From Symbiodinium natans (Eukaryota; Sar; Dinophyceae; Suessiales; Symbiodiniaceae): a stretch of 64,000 nucleotides of DNA. The translations under genes and the position numbers were made by a program. The stretch is from contig CAJNDS010002235.1 of NCBI GenBank assembly GCA_905221605.1, positions 1,106,875 through 1,170,874 of the forward strand, given 5' to 3'. Of the stretch, positions 27,785 to 40,300 are shown one piece after another. Numbering within the stretch: the first letter of the stretch is position 1; each line of letters opens with the position of its first letter. The notes beneath the pieces were generated by a model. The model had not been told where the DNA came from and did no database searches. It saw only the letters and a program-made list of their open reading frames with translations.

Positions 27785-30700
27785 GAGACAGAGAGCCAGA
27801 GCGAGAGCGAGAGCGAGAGCGCAAGAGAGAGACAGAGAGATTTAGGTGCGCCAACGGCAAGTATCTGATCGCTGACGGTTGGTGTGAGGCTGTGGGATCA
27901 ACATCCAGGTTTGGCGGTTTGGGGGTTTAGGGTTACGACTTGTTTTTTAGGGTTTACGCTTGTGCAAACCACCCCAAAATCCTTACTGTTACAGTATGGT
28001 TTGGAGGAAAAATCTAGTGCTTTAGGCTGACTGCAGGGCATTGGGGGGGGGGGGGGGGGGGGGGGGCGGGTTCAGTGCTCTGGCAGTTGAGAAGAACTCG
28101 GAACAATTTCGAATGGTGTTCCCTTAGGGTCTCTACATAACCATACTATAATGGCCCCCAGAAGCCTATTCTAACTATTATGGCCCCTATAGTCCGCCCC
28201 GAGCATCCACGTACCATTTAGCGGTTTCAGGTCGCCACAAAAAAAATCATGGTCCTAAAGGTCATGGGTGGCCCGAAAAGGTTTAGGGTTTAGGGTTTAG
28301 GGTTTAGGGTTTAGGGTTTAGGCTGTGTGGTTTAGGGTTTAGGGTTTGGGGTTTAGGGTTTAGGGTTTAGGGTTTAGGGTTTGGGGTTTAGGGTTTAGGG
28401 TTTAGGGTTCTTGTCGAAGGAAGAACCCTGGCCCAAAGAGTGCTGGGGGGCCCGAAAGCCATCGAGCATGCAGGGAATTGGCAGCTTGTGGGTAGGAGTT
28501 TAGCCTCTACAGGACCTGGGTTAGGGCTTGCTGGTTTAGGGGTTTAGGGTTTAGGGTTTTGGGTTTGGGGTTTAGGGTTTAGGGCTTGGGAGTCTAGGGC
28601 TTGGGAGTCTGAGGGTTCAGGGGGTTAGGGGTTTAGGGTTTTTGGGCCTTGAAGTGCGGTCCTTTTTCTTTTGAGGGGGGGGGGAACCAATACATGACTG
28701 ACTCTTAGGTTCGGTGCGCGGGCACAGTTTAGATGACTAAGAACAGGCTGCTTTCGAAAGCGTGTCTGCGCACAGTTTCGTAACATGCCTTTCCATTGGG
28801 GGTCGCTGCTGATCAGTGTGCTTCAATAATACTATGCTATGACGGCTGGCAGCTGTTTGGCTGGTCGACTTCCTATGTTGTTTTTGGATCTTGCTTGGTG
28901 CTTGATGTGCGGCGCCCGTCCCAGATGATGACGCACATCTTTGTGATGTGCCCTTCCACTGAAAGACTGTGACGATGAAACCCAATCAATTCCTTACTAT
29001 GTTCTGATGTGGGACTTGCTTGAGTGGCGCGTGTCTCGGGCTGCGCTTGAGTCGATTGCAAGCCGCGAAATGATGATGCACATCCTTGTGATGTGCCCTT
29101 CCACTGAGGAGACATGACGATCAACACTCATCAATTCCTTACTATGTTCTGACGGCTGGCGGCTGTTGTTGCTGATCCACTTCCTTTGCTGTCGGATCTT
29201 GCCTGGTGCTTGATGTGCGGCGCCCGTCCCAGATGATGATGCACATCTTTGTGATGTGCCCTTCCACTGAAAGACTGTGACGATGAAACCCAATCAATTC
29301 CTTACTATGTTCTGATATGGGACTTGCTTGAGTGGCGCGTGTCTCGGGCTGCGCTTGAGTCGATTGCAAGCCGCGAAATGATGATGCACATCCTTGTGAT
29401 GTGCCCTTCCACTGAGGAGACATGACGATCAACACTCATCAATTCCTTACTATGTTCTGACGGCTGGCGGCTGTTGTTGCTGATCCACTTCCTTTGCTGT
29501 CGGATCTTGCCTGGTGCCTGATGTGCGGCGCCCGTCCCAGATGATGACGCACATCTGTGTGATGTGCCCTTCCACTGAAAGACTGTGACGATGAAACCCA
29601 ATCAATTCCTTACTATGTTCTGATGTGGGACTTGCTTGAGTGGCGCGTGTCTCGGGCTGCGCTTGAGTCGATTGCAAGCTGCGAAATGATGATGCACATC
29701 CTTGTGATGTGCCCTTCCACTGAGGAGACATGACGATCAACACTCATCAATTCCTTACTATGTTCTGACGGCTGGCGGCTGTTGTTGCTGATCCACTTCC
29801 TTTGCTGTCGGATCTTGCCTGGTGCTTGATGTGCGGCGCCCGTCCCAGATGATGACGCACATCTTTGTGATGTGCCCTTCCACTGAAAGACTGTGACGAT
29901 GAAACCCAATCAATTCCTTACTATGTTCTGATATGGGACTTGCTTGAGTGGCGCGTGTCTCGGGCTGCGCTTGAGTCGATTGCAAGCCTCGAAATGATGA
30001 TGCACATCCTTGTGATGTGCCCTTCCACTGAGGAGACATGACGATCAACACTCATCAATTCCTTACTATGTTCTGACGGCTGGCGGCTGTTGTTGCTGAT
30101 CCACTTCCTTTGCTGTCGGATCTTGCCTGGTGCTTGATGTGCGGCGCCCGTCCCAGATGATGACGCACATCTTTGTGATGTGCCCTTCCACTGAAAGACT
30201 GTGACGATGAAACCCAGTCAATTCCTTACTATGTTCTGATATGGGACTTGCTTGAGTGGCGCGTGTCTGGCGCTGCGCTTGAGTCGATTGCAAGCCGCGA
30301 AATGATGATGCACATCCTTGTGATGTGCCCTTCCACTGAGGAGACATGACGATCAACACTCATCAATTCCTTACTATGTTCTGACGGCTGGCGGCTGTTG
30401 TTGCGGATCCACTTCCTTTGCTGTCGGATCTTGCCTGGTGCGTGATGTGCGGCGCCGGTCCCAGATGATGACGCACATCTTTGTGATGTGCCCTTCCACT
30501 GAAAGACTGTGACGATGAAACCCAATCAATTCCTTACTATGTTCTGATGTGGGACTTGCTTGAGTGGCGCGTGTCTGGCGCTGCGCTTGAGTCGGTGATT
30601 GCAAGCTGCGAAATGATGACGCACATCTGTGTGGGCCCTACGCCCAGTGTGTGTGTGTGTGTGACTCTGTGTGTGTGTGTCTTGTTGCCAAGATCAAGCT

Positions 30701-31255
30701 TTCATAGAAGCTGAAACTCATAACCCTAAACCCTAAACCCTAAACCCTAAACCCCTGAAACTCAAAACCCCAAACTTGGGATGTTCCCCCTTATACTAAC
30801 AATACTCCCAAGTGTAGTCCCTACTAAGGGTTTAGGGTTTAGGGTTTAGGGTTTAGGGTTTAGGTTTAGGGTTTCTAGGGCCCTCTAGGGCTTATAGGAC
30901 TCTTCGTAAGTATCAGGGGGAACATCCCAATGCCATGGTTACTACAGGCGCCGGCATAGAAGAGTCCCCAACAATGGTTACCCGCATGATGCCCTCTTAT
31001 TCTCTTTAAATGCGAGTTCAAAACCCTAAACCCTAAACCCTAAACCCTGAGCCCTAAACCCCAAACCCTAAACCCTAAACCCTAAACCCTAAACCCTAAA
31101 CCCGAGGTCCCTGTGTCAGACCTGTCCAGGATGGCTGTCCGGAGGGCTATTACGGCAAAGGCGAGGGACAGACAGGCGTGCTGGGGCTGACCTGAGAAGA
31201 TATTTTTCATGGCTATCCGAAACCTTTATAGCACCCAATATATATATATATATAT

Positions 31256-31306
<51 letters not shown>

Positions 31307-34300
31307 TATACATGATATTGTGCTATATTGCATAAAACAATATTCTGTATATATAGAGATATATACATACTATAGAAATGTTTTCCGGGCTCTCAAAGTC
31401 CACAGCGGGCGTACAGGGTTTAGTTGTGGCATCGAGTTAAGTTAGGGGGTTTAGGGTTCAGGGCCTAAACCCTAAACCCTAAACCCTAACCCTAAACCCT
31501 GAACCTTTAAGCCCTTAGATCCTGAACCCTAAGCTGCATCTTCCCATTTTGGTTTTGGGGGTTCCTTCTGAAAAATAGAATAGTTACGCCCTAAACCCTG
31601 AACCCTAGAGGGTACCCTTGTTATTTAGGAGCTACCGAAGAACTTAGGGTTTAGGGTTTAGGGTTTAAGGCTCAGGGAACATCCCCAAGCGCCCTGAACG
31701 TTGGTGAAAACGGGTCTTTCTTGCCCTAAGCCCTAAATCCCTGAGCCTAAACCCCCCCCCCCCCCCCGGGTTTAGGGTTTGGGGTTTAGGCTCCCCCCTC
31801 CCCCCCCCAAACTTAAACTTGCAAAGCCTAAAGCCTGAAGCCTAAAGCCTAAAGCTTAAACCCTAAACCCTAAACCCTAAACCCTAAAACCCCTGAGCCC
31901 TAAGCCCTCAACCCCAAAATTATCGGACAATCCGCGTCTTGAAGCTGGCTCAAAGGGTGTTTGAACCTGTTCATGTCCGAATTTTTGAGAAGGCGCTTCC
32001 AGCTTCGAAATCCTAAACCCTATATACATGTCTTCATATGTCTAGCCCTAAACCCTAAACCCTAAACCCTAAACCCTAAACCCTGTCCCTCTATACCTAA
32101 GCCCTAAACGCTAAACCCAGCTGCAAACGAGATGCGAAGAACGCGTCGCCTTTGACTTGTGACCATCTCAGGGTTCAGGGGTTTAGGGTTTAGGGTTTGG
32201 GGTTTGGGGTTTAGGGTTTAGGGTTTGGGGTTCGGGGTTTCCCGGGTTTAGGGTTTCAGGGTTTCCCCAAACCCTAAACCCATCCAATAAAGGGGTGATT
32301 CTGGTATGACGTGGTTCAGGGCCCTAAGCCCTGAACCTGCAGGGTTTAGGTTGAAAAAGGAGGCTGACTCCGAAATTCTGCGAAGCACAAACCCCAGCCC
32401 TAGGGTCCCTTTCATGTCGATCTCAGTCCATGTGAACCTCCTGAGTGGCGCAAGCGTGACTTTGGCGACGGAACCCGAGGAGTCCGCCACCTGCTTGTGC
32501 CAAAGAGCCCAGGCCGCCTCTAGGATGCCCAGTAGTACCCTTATTCCCTTTTTGGGGGTTTCGGTTCCCTTATAAACCCCTTTAAGCAAAAAAGGGCACC
32601 GTTTTTTAAGCCTAGGTTACTGGGCAGCCTAGGCTTTAGGAGTTGGCAAGGGACGGCTGCTGACCACCTCTAGAAAGGCGCTGGCCGGAGGTACGGTGAG
32701 GGGAGCAGGCTTGGAAGACGATGACGTGCTGACCCTTCATGTCGGACAAGTTCCTAAATCAGTGTTAGGGATCCTTTTTGCTTTTTGGGTTATGGGCTTT
32801 CTTATCTATAAGCAAAAAGGATCCTTTTTTCTTCCTAGGGGAACAGGGATTGAGGTTCGACTGAGAACTTCGAAGTTGCCGAGGAGGGTTGGAATGGACA
32901 AAGCTGCTGCCTTTGCTGCTCTCCTGGGTGATGGATCTGTGGTGACCTGGGGTGCTGCTGACGGAGGAGGCGACAGCAGTGCCGTACAAGAGCAGCTCAA
33001 GAACGTGCAGCAGCTGCAAGCTTCTGCAGGAGCCTTTGCTGCGATCTTGGCTGACGGATCTGTGGTGACCTGGGGTCCTGCTCTTTACGGAGGCGACAGC
33101 AGTGCCGTACAAGATCAGCTGAAGAATGTGCAACAGGTGCAAGCTTGTGAATGGTCGTTTGCTGCGATTTTGGCTGATGGATCTGTGGTGACCTGGGGCC
33201 ATCCTCGCTTTGGAGGGGACAGCAGTGCCGTACAAGAGCAGCTCAAGAACGTGCAGCAGGTGCAAGCTTCTCATGGTTCCTTTGCGGCTCTCCTGGGTGA
33301 TGGATCTGTGGTGACCTGGGACCAGGATGACGCAGGCGGCGACAGCAGGGCTGTACAAGAGCAGCTCAAGAACGTGAAGCAGGTGCAAGCTTCTGCAGGG
33401 GCGTTTGCTGCGATTTTGGCTGATGGATCTGTGGTGACCTGGGGTCCTGCTTTTTACGGAGGCGACAGCAGTGCCGTACAAGGGCAGCTCAAGAACGTGC
33501 AGCACGTGCAAGCTTCTGCAGGGGCGTTTGCTGCGATTTTGGCTGATGGATCTGTGGTTACCTGGGGTCCTGCTTTTTACGGAGGCGACAGCAGTGCCGT
33601 ACAAGGGCAGCTCAAGAACGTGCAGCACGTGCAAGCTTCTGCAGGGGCGTTTGCTGCGATTTTGGCTGATGGATCTGTGGTGACCTGGGGTGCTGCTGAT
33701 CGCGGAGGCGACAGCAGTGTCGTACAAGATCAGCTCCAGAACGTGGAGCAGGTGCAAACTTCTGAACACGCGTTTGCTGCGACTTTGGCTAATGGATCTG
33801 TGGTGACTTGGGGTGCTGCTGAACATGGAGGCGACAGCAGTGCCGTACAAGATCAGCTCAAGAACGTGCAGCAGGTGCAAGCTTCTGCAAGGGCGTTTGC
33901 TGCGATTTTGGCTGATGGATCTGTGGTGACCTGGGGTGCTGCTGATCGCGGAGGCGACAGCAGTGTCGTACAAGAGCAGCTCAAGAACGTGCAGCAGGTG
34001 CAAGCTTCCGCAGGGGCGTTTGCTGCGATTTTGGCTGATGGATCTGTGGTGACCTGGGGTCATGCTGATCACGGCGGCGACAGCAGTGCCGTACAAGCTC
34101 AGCTTATGTAGGAGATCGCAGGAGGACGGTAAAGTAGATCCTGCAGCTTGAATCTAGGTCGTCCTGAAGTTACCCTGAACCCTAACCCTAATGGCATAAT
34201 GGTATATCGGCTTCCCAAAGCGCGGGCGCTGCTGACGAAATCAGGAGCCACTACCAATTGCCAAGATGACCCTCTTTCGAGTCCTTATACAAGTATCATT

Positions 34301-37300
34301 TACACGGGCTTAAACTGAAGCCCCGCCCCAAAATCCGAATATCCTCTGCCCTCTTCTAGGGTTGGGTTGTTGCGCTTAGGGTTTTAGGAGGGCGACGCTG
34401 TGGATGCTTGTTTGTTTTTGGGAGTGTGTTCTATAATCTGTATGCTTCTAACAGTTGATGCTTATTAGGCATTGTTATTGGGGCATCCCACTTTCGGGGC
34501 CTGAATAATTAGAATAAGGTTGGGGGGGGGGGGGTTATGTACTATAAATATGAAGGGACCATAAGGGGATACTACTAGCAGTTATTCCTGCCCCTATATT
34601 ATTCTGCATTTCGCCGGTATTTGCAGTGCTTCTGACACGGTCCTGTAGCCCTGTGCATGCTTTAGGCTCCTCTGCCCGCATGATGGTTTCATTCGCTTTG
34701 GGCGTTTAGGGTTTGGGGGTTTTTGGGGTTTAGGGTTTTGGGGTGTTTAGGGTTGGGGTGTTCCCCCTGATACTGACAGTCATTAGTATCGGTTATGGTA
34801 CCCCCCCCCCTAGTTTCATCCATATTTAGGATCGTTAGTAAAAGGGGGAACCACCCAGTAAGTAACCTTTAACCTTATTTGGGAAATTATATTCGCTTTA
34901 TAATCCCAACGGTTAACCTTGAGTCCCCGAGGCTAATTACCGGACAACTAATTAAGAGTGGAACCCTAAACCATAAACCCTAAACCGCGCCCCACAGCCA
35001 CGGCATCATCTAAGGCAAAAGCTTTTGTAACGAAAAGCCCCTGAAGAAGATCGTCCGGGTGATCTGCTTGGGAGAAAGTGAGACAGTCCTCCCTCAGTAA
35101 AACGCAGGTAGGGTTTAGGGTTTAGGGTTTAGGGTTTAGGGTTTAGGGTTTAGGGTTTAGGGTTTAGGGCTTAGGGCTTAGGGTTTAGGGTTTAGGGTTT
35201 AGGGTTTAGGGTTTAGGGTCTAGGGTTTAGGGTTTAGGGTTTAGGGTCGAAGCCTCAAACCCTAAACCCTCTCTCTTTGCCATGCCAGGGCGCACCTGCG
35301 AGCTTTGCCCGGGTGACTTCTTCAGCTGCGTCAATGCGAAGCTGGGCCGGCCTCTCAGGGTATGGGTTTAGGGTTTAGGGTTTAGGGTTTAGGGTTTAGG
35401 GTTTAGGGTTTAGGGTTTAGGGGTTAGGGGTTAGGGGTTAGGGGTTAGGGGTTAGGGGTTAGGGGTTAGGGTTTAGGGTTTAGGGGTTAGGGGTTAGGGG
35501 TTAGGGGTTTAGGGTGTGAAGGAGACCCTCTGTTAGGAAGCAGTCGGGATCCGTCAGGAGCAATCATGAGGAAGCAAGGGGGTTGTTACAGGGTTCAGGG
35601 TTGAGGGTTAGGGTTCAGGGTTTAGGGTTTAGGGTTTAGGGTTCAGGGTTTAGGGTTTAGGGTTTAGGGTTTAGGGTTTAGGGTTTAGGGTTTAGGGTAG
35701 TAGGGTGCAGGATTCAGCATATATCAAGGGATATAGGGAGGGACCCCTAGTATGGACCATTCATCTGTTCCCCCTATATAACCCCAGGGTTCAGGGTTTA
35801 GGGTTTAGGGTTTAGGGTTTAGGGTTTAGGGTTTAGGGTTTAGGGTATATAACCCAGTTATAGCCCTTTATCTATACCTTATATAGTCCCTAAATACCGA
35901 AGTAGCCGCTAAATCACCCCTAGATATCCCCAAAGGTCCCTTATAAGGGTCCCTCCTTTAGTCCCTTGAACATACAGTTGAGGTACAGAGTTTGGTAGAA
36001 CCCTAACCCCCCCCCCCCCCAGCAGGGTGCCTTTCTAGCTCATTTCGGGCAGCCACCCTAAACCCTAAAAATTAAACCCTAGATCCTGAACCTTCAAACA
36101 GCCCCCAAACCCTGAACCCTAAACCCTAAAAATCCATCCCTAAATCCTGAACCCTAGACGGGTTTCAGAGGATCCTGCTTGAGGATGCTTTTGGGGAGGG
36201 AACATTCATGTGTTGTCAAGAACCCCTTACATTGGCTAGAACTATGCCTAAGCCCCAAATTCAGGATCCCTCTCCAGAATCCCTTGGGAAACCCTTGAGA
36301 ATCCCTTCAGAATCCCTTAAGACTCCCTCACGAAACCCTCACCCTAAACCTTAAGTCCGATGCCCGAAGCCCTCTGCTTTTCGAGGCACGGAGTGCCGGA
36401 ATGGGAAGTACCTCACCGAGACTGGAACCTGCGAATCCAGTTGCCCGGATGGGACGTACCACGCGGGAACAGGCTGCCTTTGGGGGATTTGGGGTCTGAG
36501 GGGTGTTCGGGTTCAGGGAACAACCCCTAACCCTAAATCCTAAACCCTAGACCCCTAAACCCTAAACCCTGAACCCTAAACCTACACCCTGAACCCTGAG
36601 GGTCCTTTTTTTTGGGCGGGGAGGGGCGAGGGGGTACGGCAAGAGATTTGGGGCCTCAGGGCCCCCCCCCCCCCCCTGCCTCCCAAAGCTCCAAGCCCTG
36701 GTGTAGGTTTAGGGTTTAGGGTTTAGGGCTTAGGGCTTAGGGCTTAGGGCTTAGGGCTTAGGGCTTAGGGCTTAGGGCTTAGGGCTCAGGGCTTAGGGCT
36801 TAGGGCCTAGGGCTTAGGGCTTAGGGCTTAGGGCTTAGCGCCAAAATAGTTCACAGGTAGGCCGCTACAAGAGTACTATTTAAGGGTGTTTTGAAACAGC
36901 TTATCAAAACTCCAGCATCGAGCCCCCAAGCCCTAAACCCTAAGCCCTAAACCCTGGACCCTAAACCCTAAACCCTAAACCCTAAACCCTAAACCCTAAA
37001 CCCTAAACCCTAAACCCTAAACCCTAAACCCTAAACCCTAAACCCTAAACCCTAGACCCACCCTAAACCCTAAACCCGAACGTCCCTAAACCCTAAAGAC
37101 TCCAACAGCTGGAGGAGACCTCGGCCGCCACTGTCTACCCTGCGGCCGCAACTGCGCCTCCTGCCTTGAAGGCGCTGCAGTGTAGGGTTTAGGGTTTAGG
37201 GTTTAGGGTTTAGGGTTTAGGAGAACTTCCCCAAGCCCTGTTATTCAGGCTGCAGGGAATAGGGGCCTAGGGTTTAGGGGCTTGGGGTTTGAGGGGTTCA

Positions 37301-40300
37301 GGGTTGTTTATTTTGGGGCTTGGAGTTTAGGGGGTGGGTTTTGGGTCAACTTTGTATATCCCCCAAGGGGCAATCGTCGTGGCGGCCAGGCCCGAGCGCT
37401 CCGACACGGATGTGCTTCGGCACATCAGTCCAGGCATCGAGGTCTTGCAAGCGCTGCGGCGACACATTGTTGCCGGCACCTCAAAATCACCGCCCCGTTC
37501 CCAAATCAAGGCCGTGAGCGGTCTGCAGCATGCATCATGTCATCGAAGGGCCACCCAGAGCAACGCCACCTACTGCGTTGCATCCAGGCCGCGGAATCTG
37601 ACTTGGGGCTCAATCTTGTTAATTTGAGCCGCGAAGCCGGCATTGCAGCGGGCCGGGATATCATGGCATCTTTGTTTTGATGTCCTGATGAATCTTCATG
37701 CCAGCGTTGGACACGAGATAGTGAGGGTACTAACATGAGGTCGTTCAGCATTTGCCTTTCGATTGTTTTGGAGAAGAAGAGGCTTACATTCATGCGATAC
37801 TTCTATTTGTGGGTTTACGAAAATAGGGGACCCCCAATATCCCCTAAATAGCAGGATTCCCTTGTAAAAAGGACCCCCAAAAGGTACCCATAATATATTG
37901 TAAACCCCCCCCATTAGCATTCACATGTACATTACATGCATATATCCCACATGTCCGGGAAGTGATCAGGGTTTAGGGTTTAGATCTTCAGGGCCTCACA
38001 ACGCCATCGTGTCGAACCCCGAAATCCCCAAACCCCTCAATCCCGAAACCTCCCCAGACCCCCACCCCCCGCCACCCCCAATTTCCTAAACCCCTAAATC
38101 CCTAGCCCCCAACGCCCTGAAACCCCAAACCCCTAAATCCTCTTGAGCCCTACTTCTTAGGGTAGTTGCATGGTCCCTAAGTGTGGGGGAACCCTGATAT
38201 ACCCCTTTTTGTACAAAAAAGACCAAAGGGGCCAGAACACTTTGAGAAGGTAAGGGGGGGCATATTAAGGGACCATGAAATGCCCCTCATCCTAAACCCT
38301 AAACCTAAACCCAAGGGACCGTGCAATTTCCTTCTCTCCTCAAGTGCAGGAAACCTCTGCCTTCAGTGCACTGGCAGCCGCCTGGCCTGAGAGATGGGCC
38401 CCCTAAACCCTAAACCCTAAACCCTAAACCCTAAACCCTAAACCCTAAACCCTAACCCTAAACCCTAAAGCCTAAACCCTAAACCCTAAACCCTAAACCC
38501 TAAACCCTAAACCCCAAACCCTAAACCCTAAACCCTACACCCTAAACCCTAAACCCTAAACCCTAAACCCTAAACCCTAGACCCTCGACCCTCGACCCTA
38601 GACCCTAGACCAGGATTTGGGCTTTAGGGTTCCTCCTCCCAAAATTCTTCACTAGGTCTTCGGTTCCCGGGCGGGGTACCTCTAAACCCTGAACCATAAA
38701 CCCTGAACCCTAAACCCTAAGCCCTACACCCTAAACCCTAAACCCTGAAAATGGGCAGAGGTCTTGGGGAGACCTTATGAACCAGGAGTCCCCAATTTCA
38801 GTTCCCTTTTGGAGGTAGACGCCCTAAGCCCTAGTTAAGCCCGAAACCCTACTTGTTTAGGGTTCCGGGTTTAGGGTTTAGGGTGTAGGGTGTAAGGTTT
38901 AGGGTTTAGGGTACTTACAACCCAGTCATAACTGCACTTATAACCCACTTATAAACCCCTGATGTGCCCTAATGTTGTTATAATTGGGTCGTAAGTACAG
39001 ATAAAATTTGGTTACAAAAGGGTTCAAAAAAGGCTTGCTGGGTTTGCAGGGTGTGTAGGGTATGTGGGGGTATATATATATATATAGGTTTCTAAGATTT
39101 GTAGGATGTATAGGGTTTATACCATAAACCCTAAACCCTAAACCCTACACCCTAATTATAGATCAGAAGAGCAGTCCCTTGCCTCTGTTTTGTCGCACAG
39201 CGAGGCCACTACCTGACGCCTGACGGCTGGTGCGAGGCGGGTTTCCCAAGCCTTGTACTTTGCTTAAGGTTTAGGGTTTAGGGTTTAGGGTTGAGGGTTT
39301 AGGGTTTAGGGTTTAGGGTTTAGCGGGGAAATACTGGTTACCTTCCGTCCCCGTAAAGTTTCCCCTTTCATGTATTCCTTTAAGTACCCAACCCCTGTTT
39401 TGGGGTAGGTTTATGATAGGAAGAAGTAAGTAAGAAGTAAGAATCCCTTAGGTCCCTTCCTATGTTCTTAGATAGCCCATCAGACACGAGGTCTCTTGTT
39501 AGGTAAACCCTAAATCCCTCAAAGCAAGCCTCCTAATACCATACTTCGTACTATTGGTTCATAAACCTTTACAAACCTGCTGCTATTGCATCTTCGCGTC
39601 AAATTTGCTGGGCAAGAGGTTTTTTTCTAAGACATGTTGTTCAATCAGGTGCCGCGAAAGCTCGGTAGGCAGAGATTTAAAAAAGACGGAGTGTTAAAAT
39701 TTTGCACAGCTGCGCAACCCGGTTGTCGCCTGGCTGTATGTTGAGTACCCTCCTTCAGAGTTATGGTCGGGTTTGATGTAGCTAGGAAAGTTGCTCGCAT
39801 CTTCGAAGTTTTAAAAAATTGTTATGTTCAATGGTTAATCTTTTCTAACATTTTCCAACATGTTTGTGCGTTGGGTACGGGTTGAACAAAAGGCCCCACG
39901 TTGTGGTGCACGCAAAGCATTGGCATGCCCTAAAAACACTTCACAAGCCCTAAGCCCTGAAAACCCGAAACCCTCCACGCCTAAAGCCCTAAGACCCGAA
40001 ACCCTCGACCCCCCAACCCCCAAACCCCCAAAATCTAAAACCCTGAAACCTTAAACCCTTTTAGCCCCAAACCCTAGAGCCTAACACCCTGAACCCCGAA
40101 ACTTTGGAATCTTAATTAAACCCCTAAACCCTAAAATTGCTTTCCAAGTTTTCTGGGTAGCCTACTGCGATAGGTGGTCTCAAAGGGTTGGGGCTTAGGG
40201 TTCCCCCAAACCCACTAGGGTTTGTAGCTCCTTACTAAACGTCGGAATCCCAAAGCTTGGACCCCCGAACTTCCCAAACCTTAAACCTTCAACCCAATGG

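Larger units (their letters stand above)
28740..30640 (+). repeat. 308-bp tandem array of two snoRNA-like half-units
   Basis: The unit is 308 bp, made of two related halves (C-box spacing 145 and 163 bp). Six first-type and five second-type halves are complete; degenerate halves lie at both ends (about 28770 and 30601). Units differ by only a few bases. The repeated minus-strand frames of 97-98 codons here are by-products of the repeat. The array sits inside the intron between the exons at 27846 and 31130, and a GT microsatellite follows it. Confidence 0.85.
22531..31129 (+). other. Introns between the exons at 22463 and 31130
   Basis: Holds family I (23936) and IV (24521) elements, (TTTGGGG)n at 25090-25140, a long CCCTAAA array at 25485-25570, family VI at 27124, poly-G at 28043-28066, TTTAGGG arrays 28280-28410 and the snoRNA-like array. 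Confidence 0.55.
31176..35288 (+). other. Intron hosting gene B
   Basis: TTTA microsatellite, poly-C (31754-31767), CCCTAAA arrays, gene B, then 34112-35100 with short elements (34497-34620 AT/GG-rich; family III at 34755) and a long TTTAGGG array 35107-35247. Confidence 0.6.

Noticed and set aside
28737-30604. A family of tandem minus-strand genes encoding 97-98 residue proteins.
   Set aside because: They are the same repeat read in open frames on the wrong strand; conservation follows the snoRNA-like boxes on the + strand, and frames overlap each other within one unit.
32765-34096. A 443-codon minus-strand frame opposite gene B, and similar frames opposite gene A.
   Set aside because: Shadows of the RCC1-like repeats; the product (GHHRSISQNRSKRP repeats) is the antisense of ADGSVVTWG units.
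35107-35520. A CRISPR array.
   Set aside because: The repeats are contiguous 7-mers without spacers in a eukaryotic setting.
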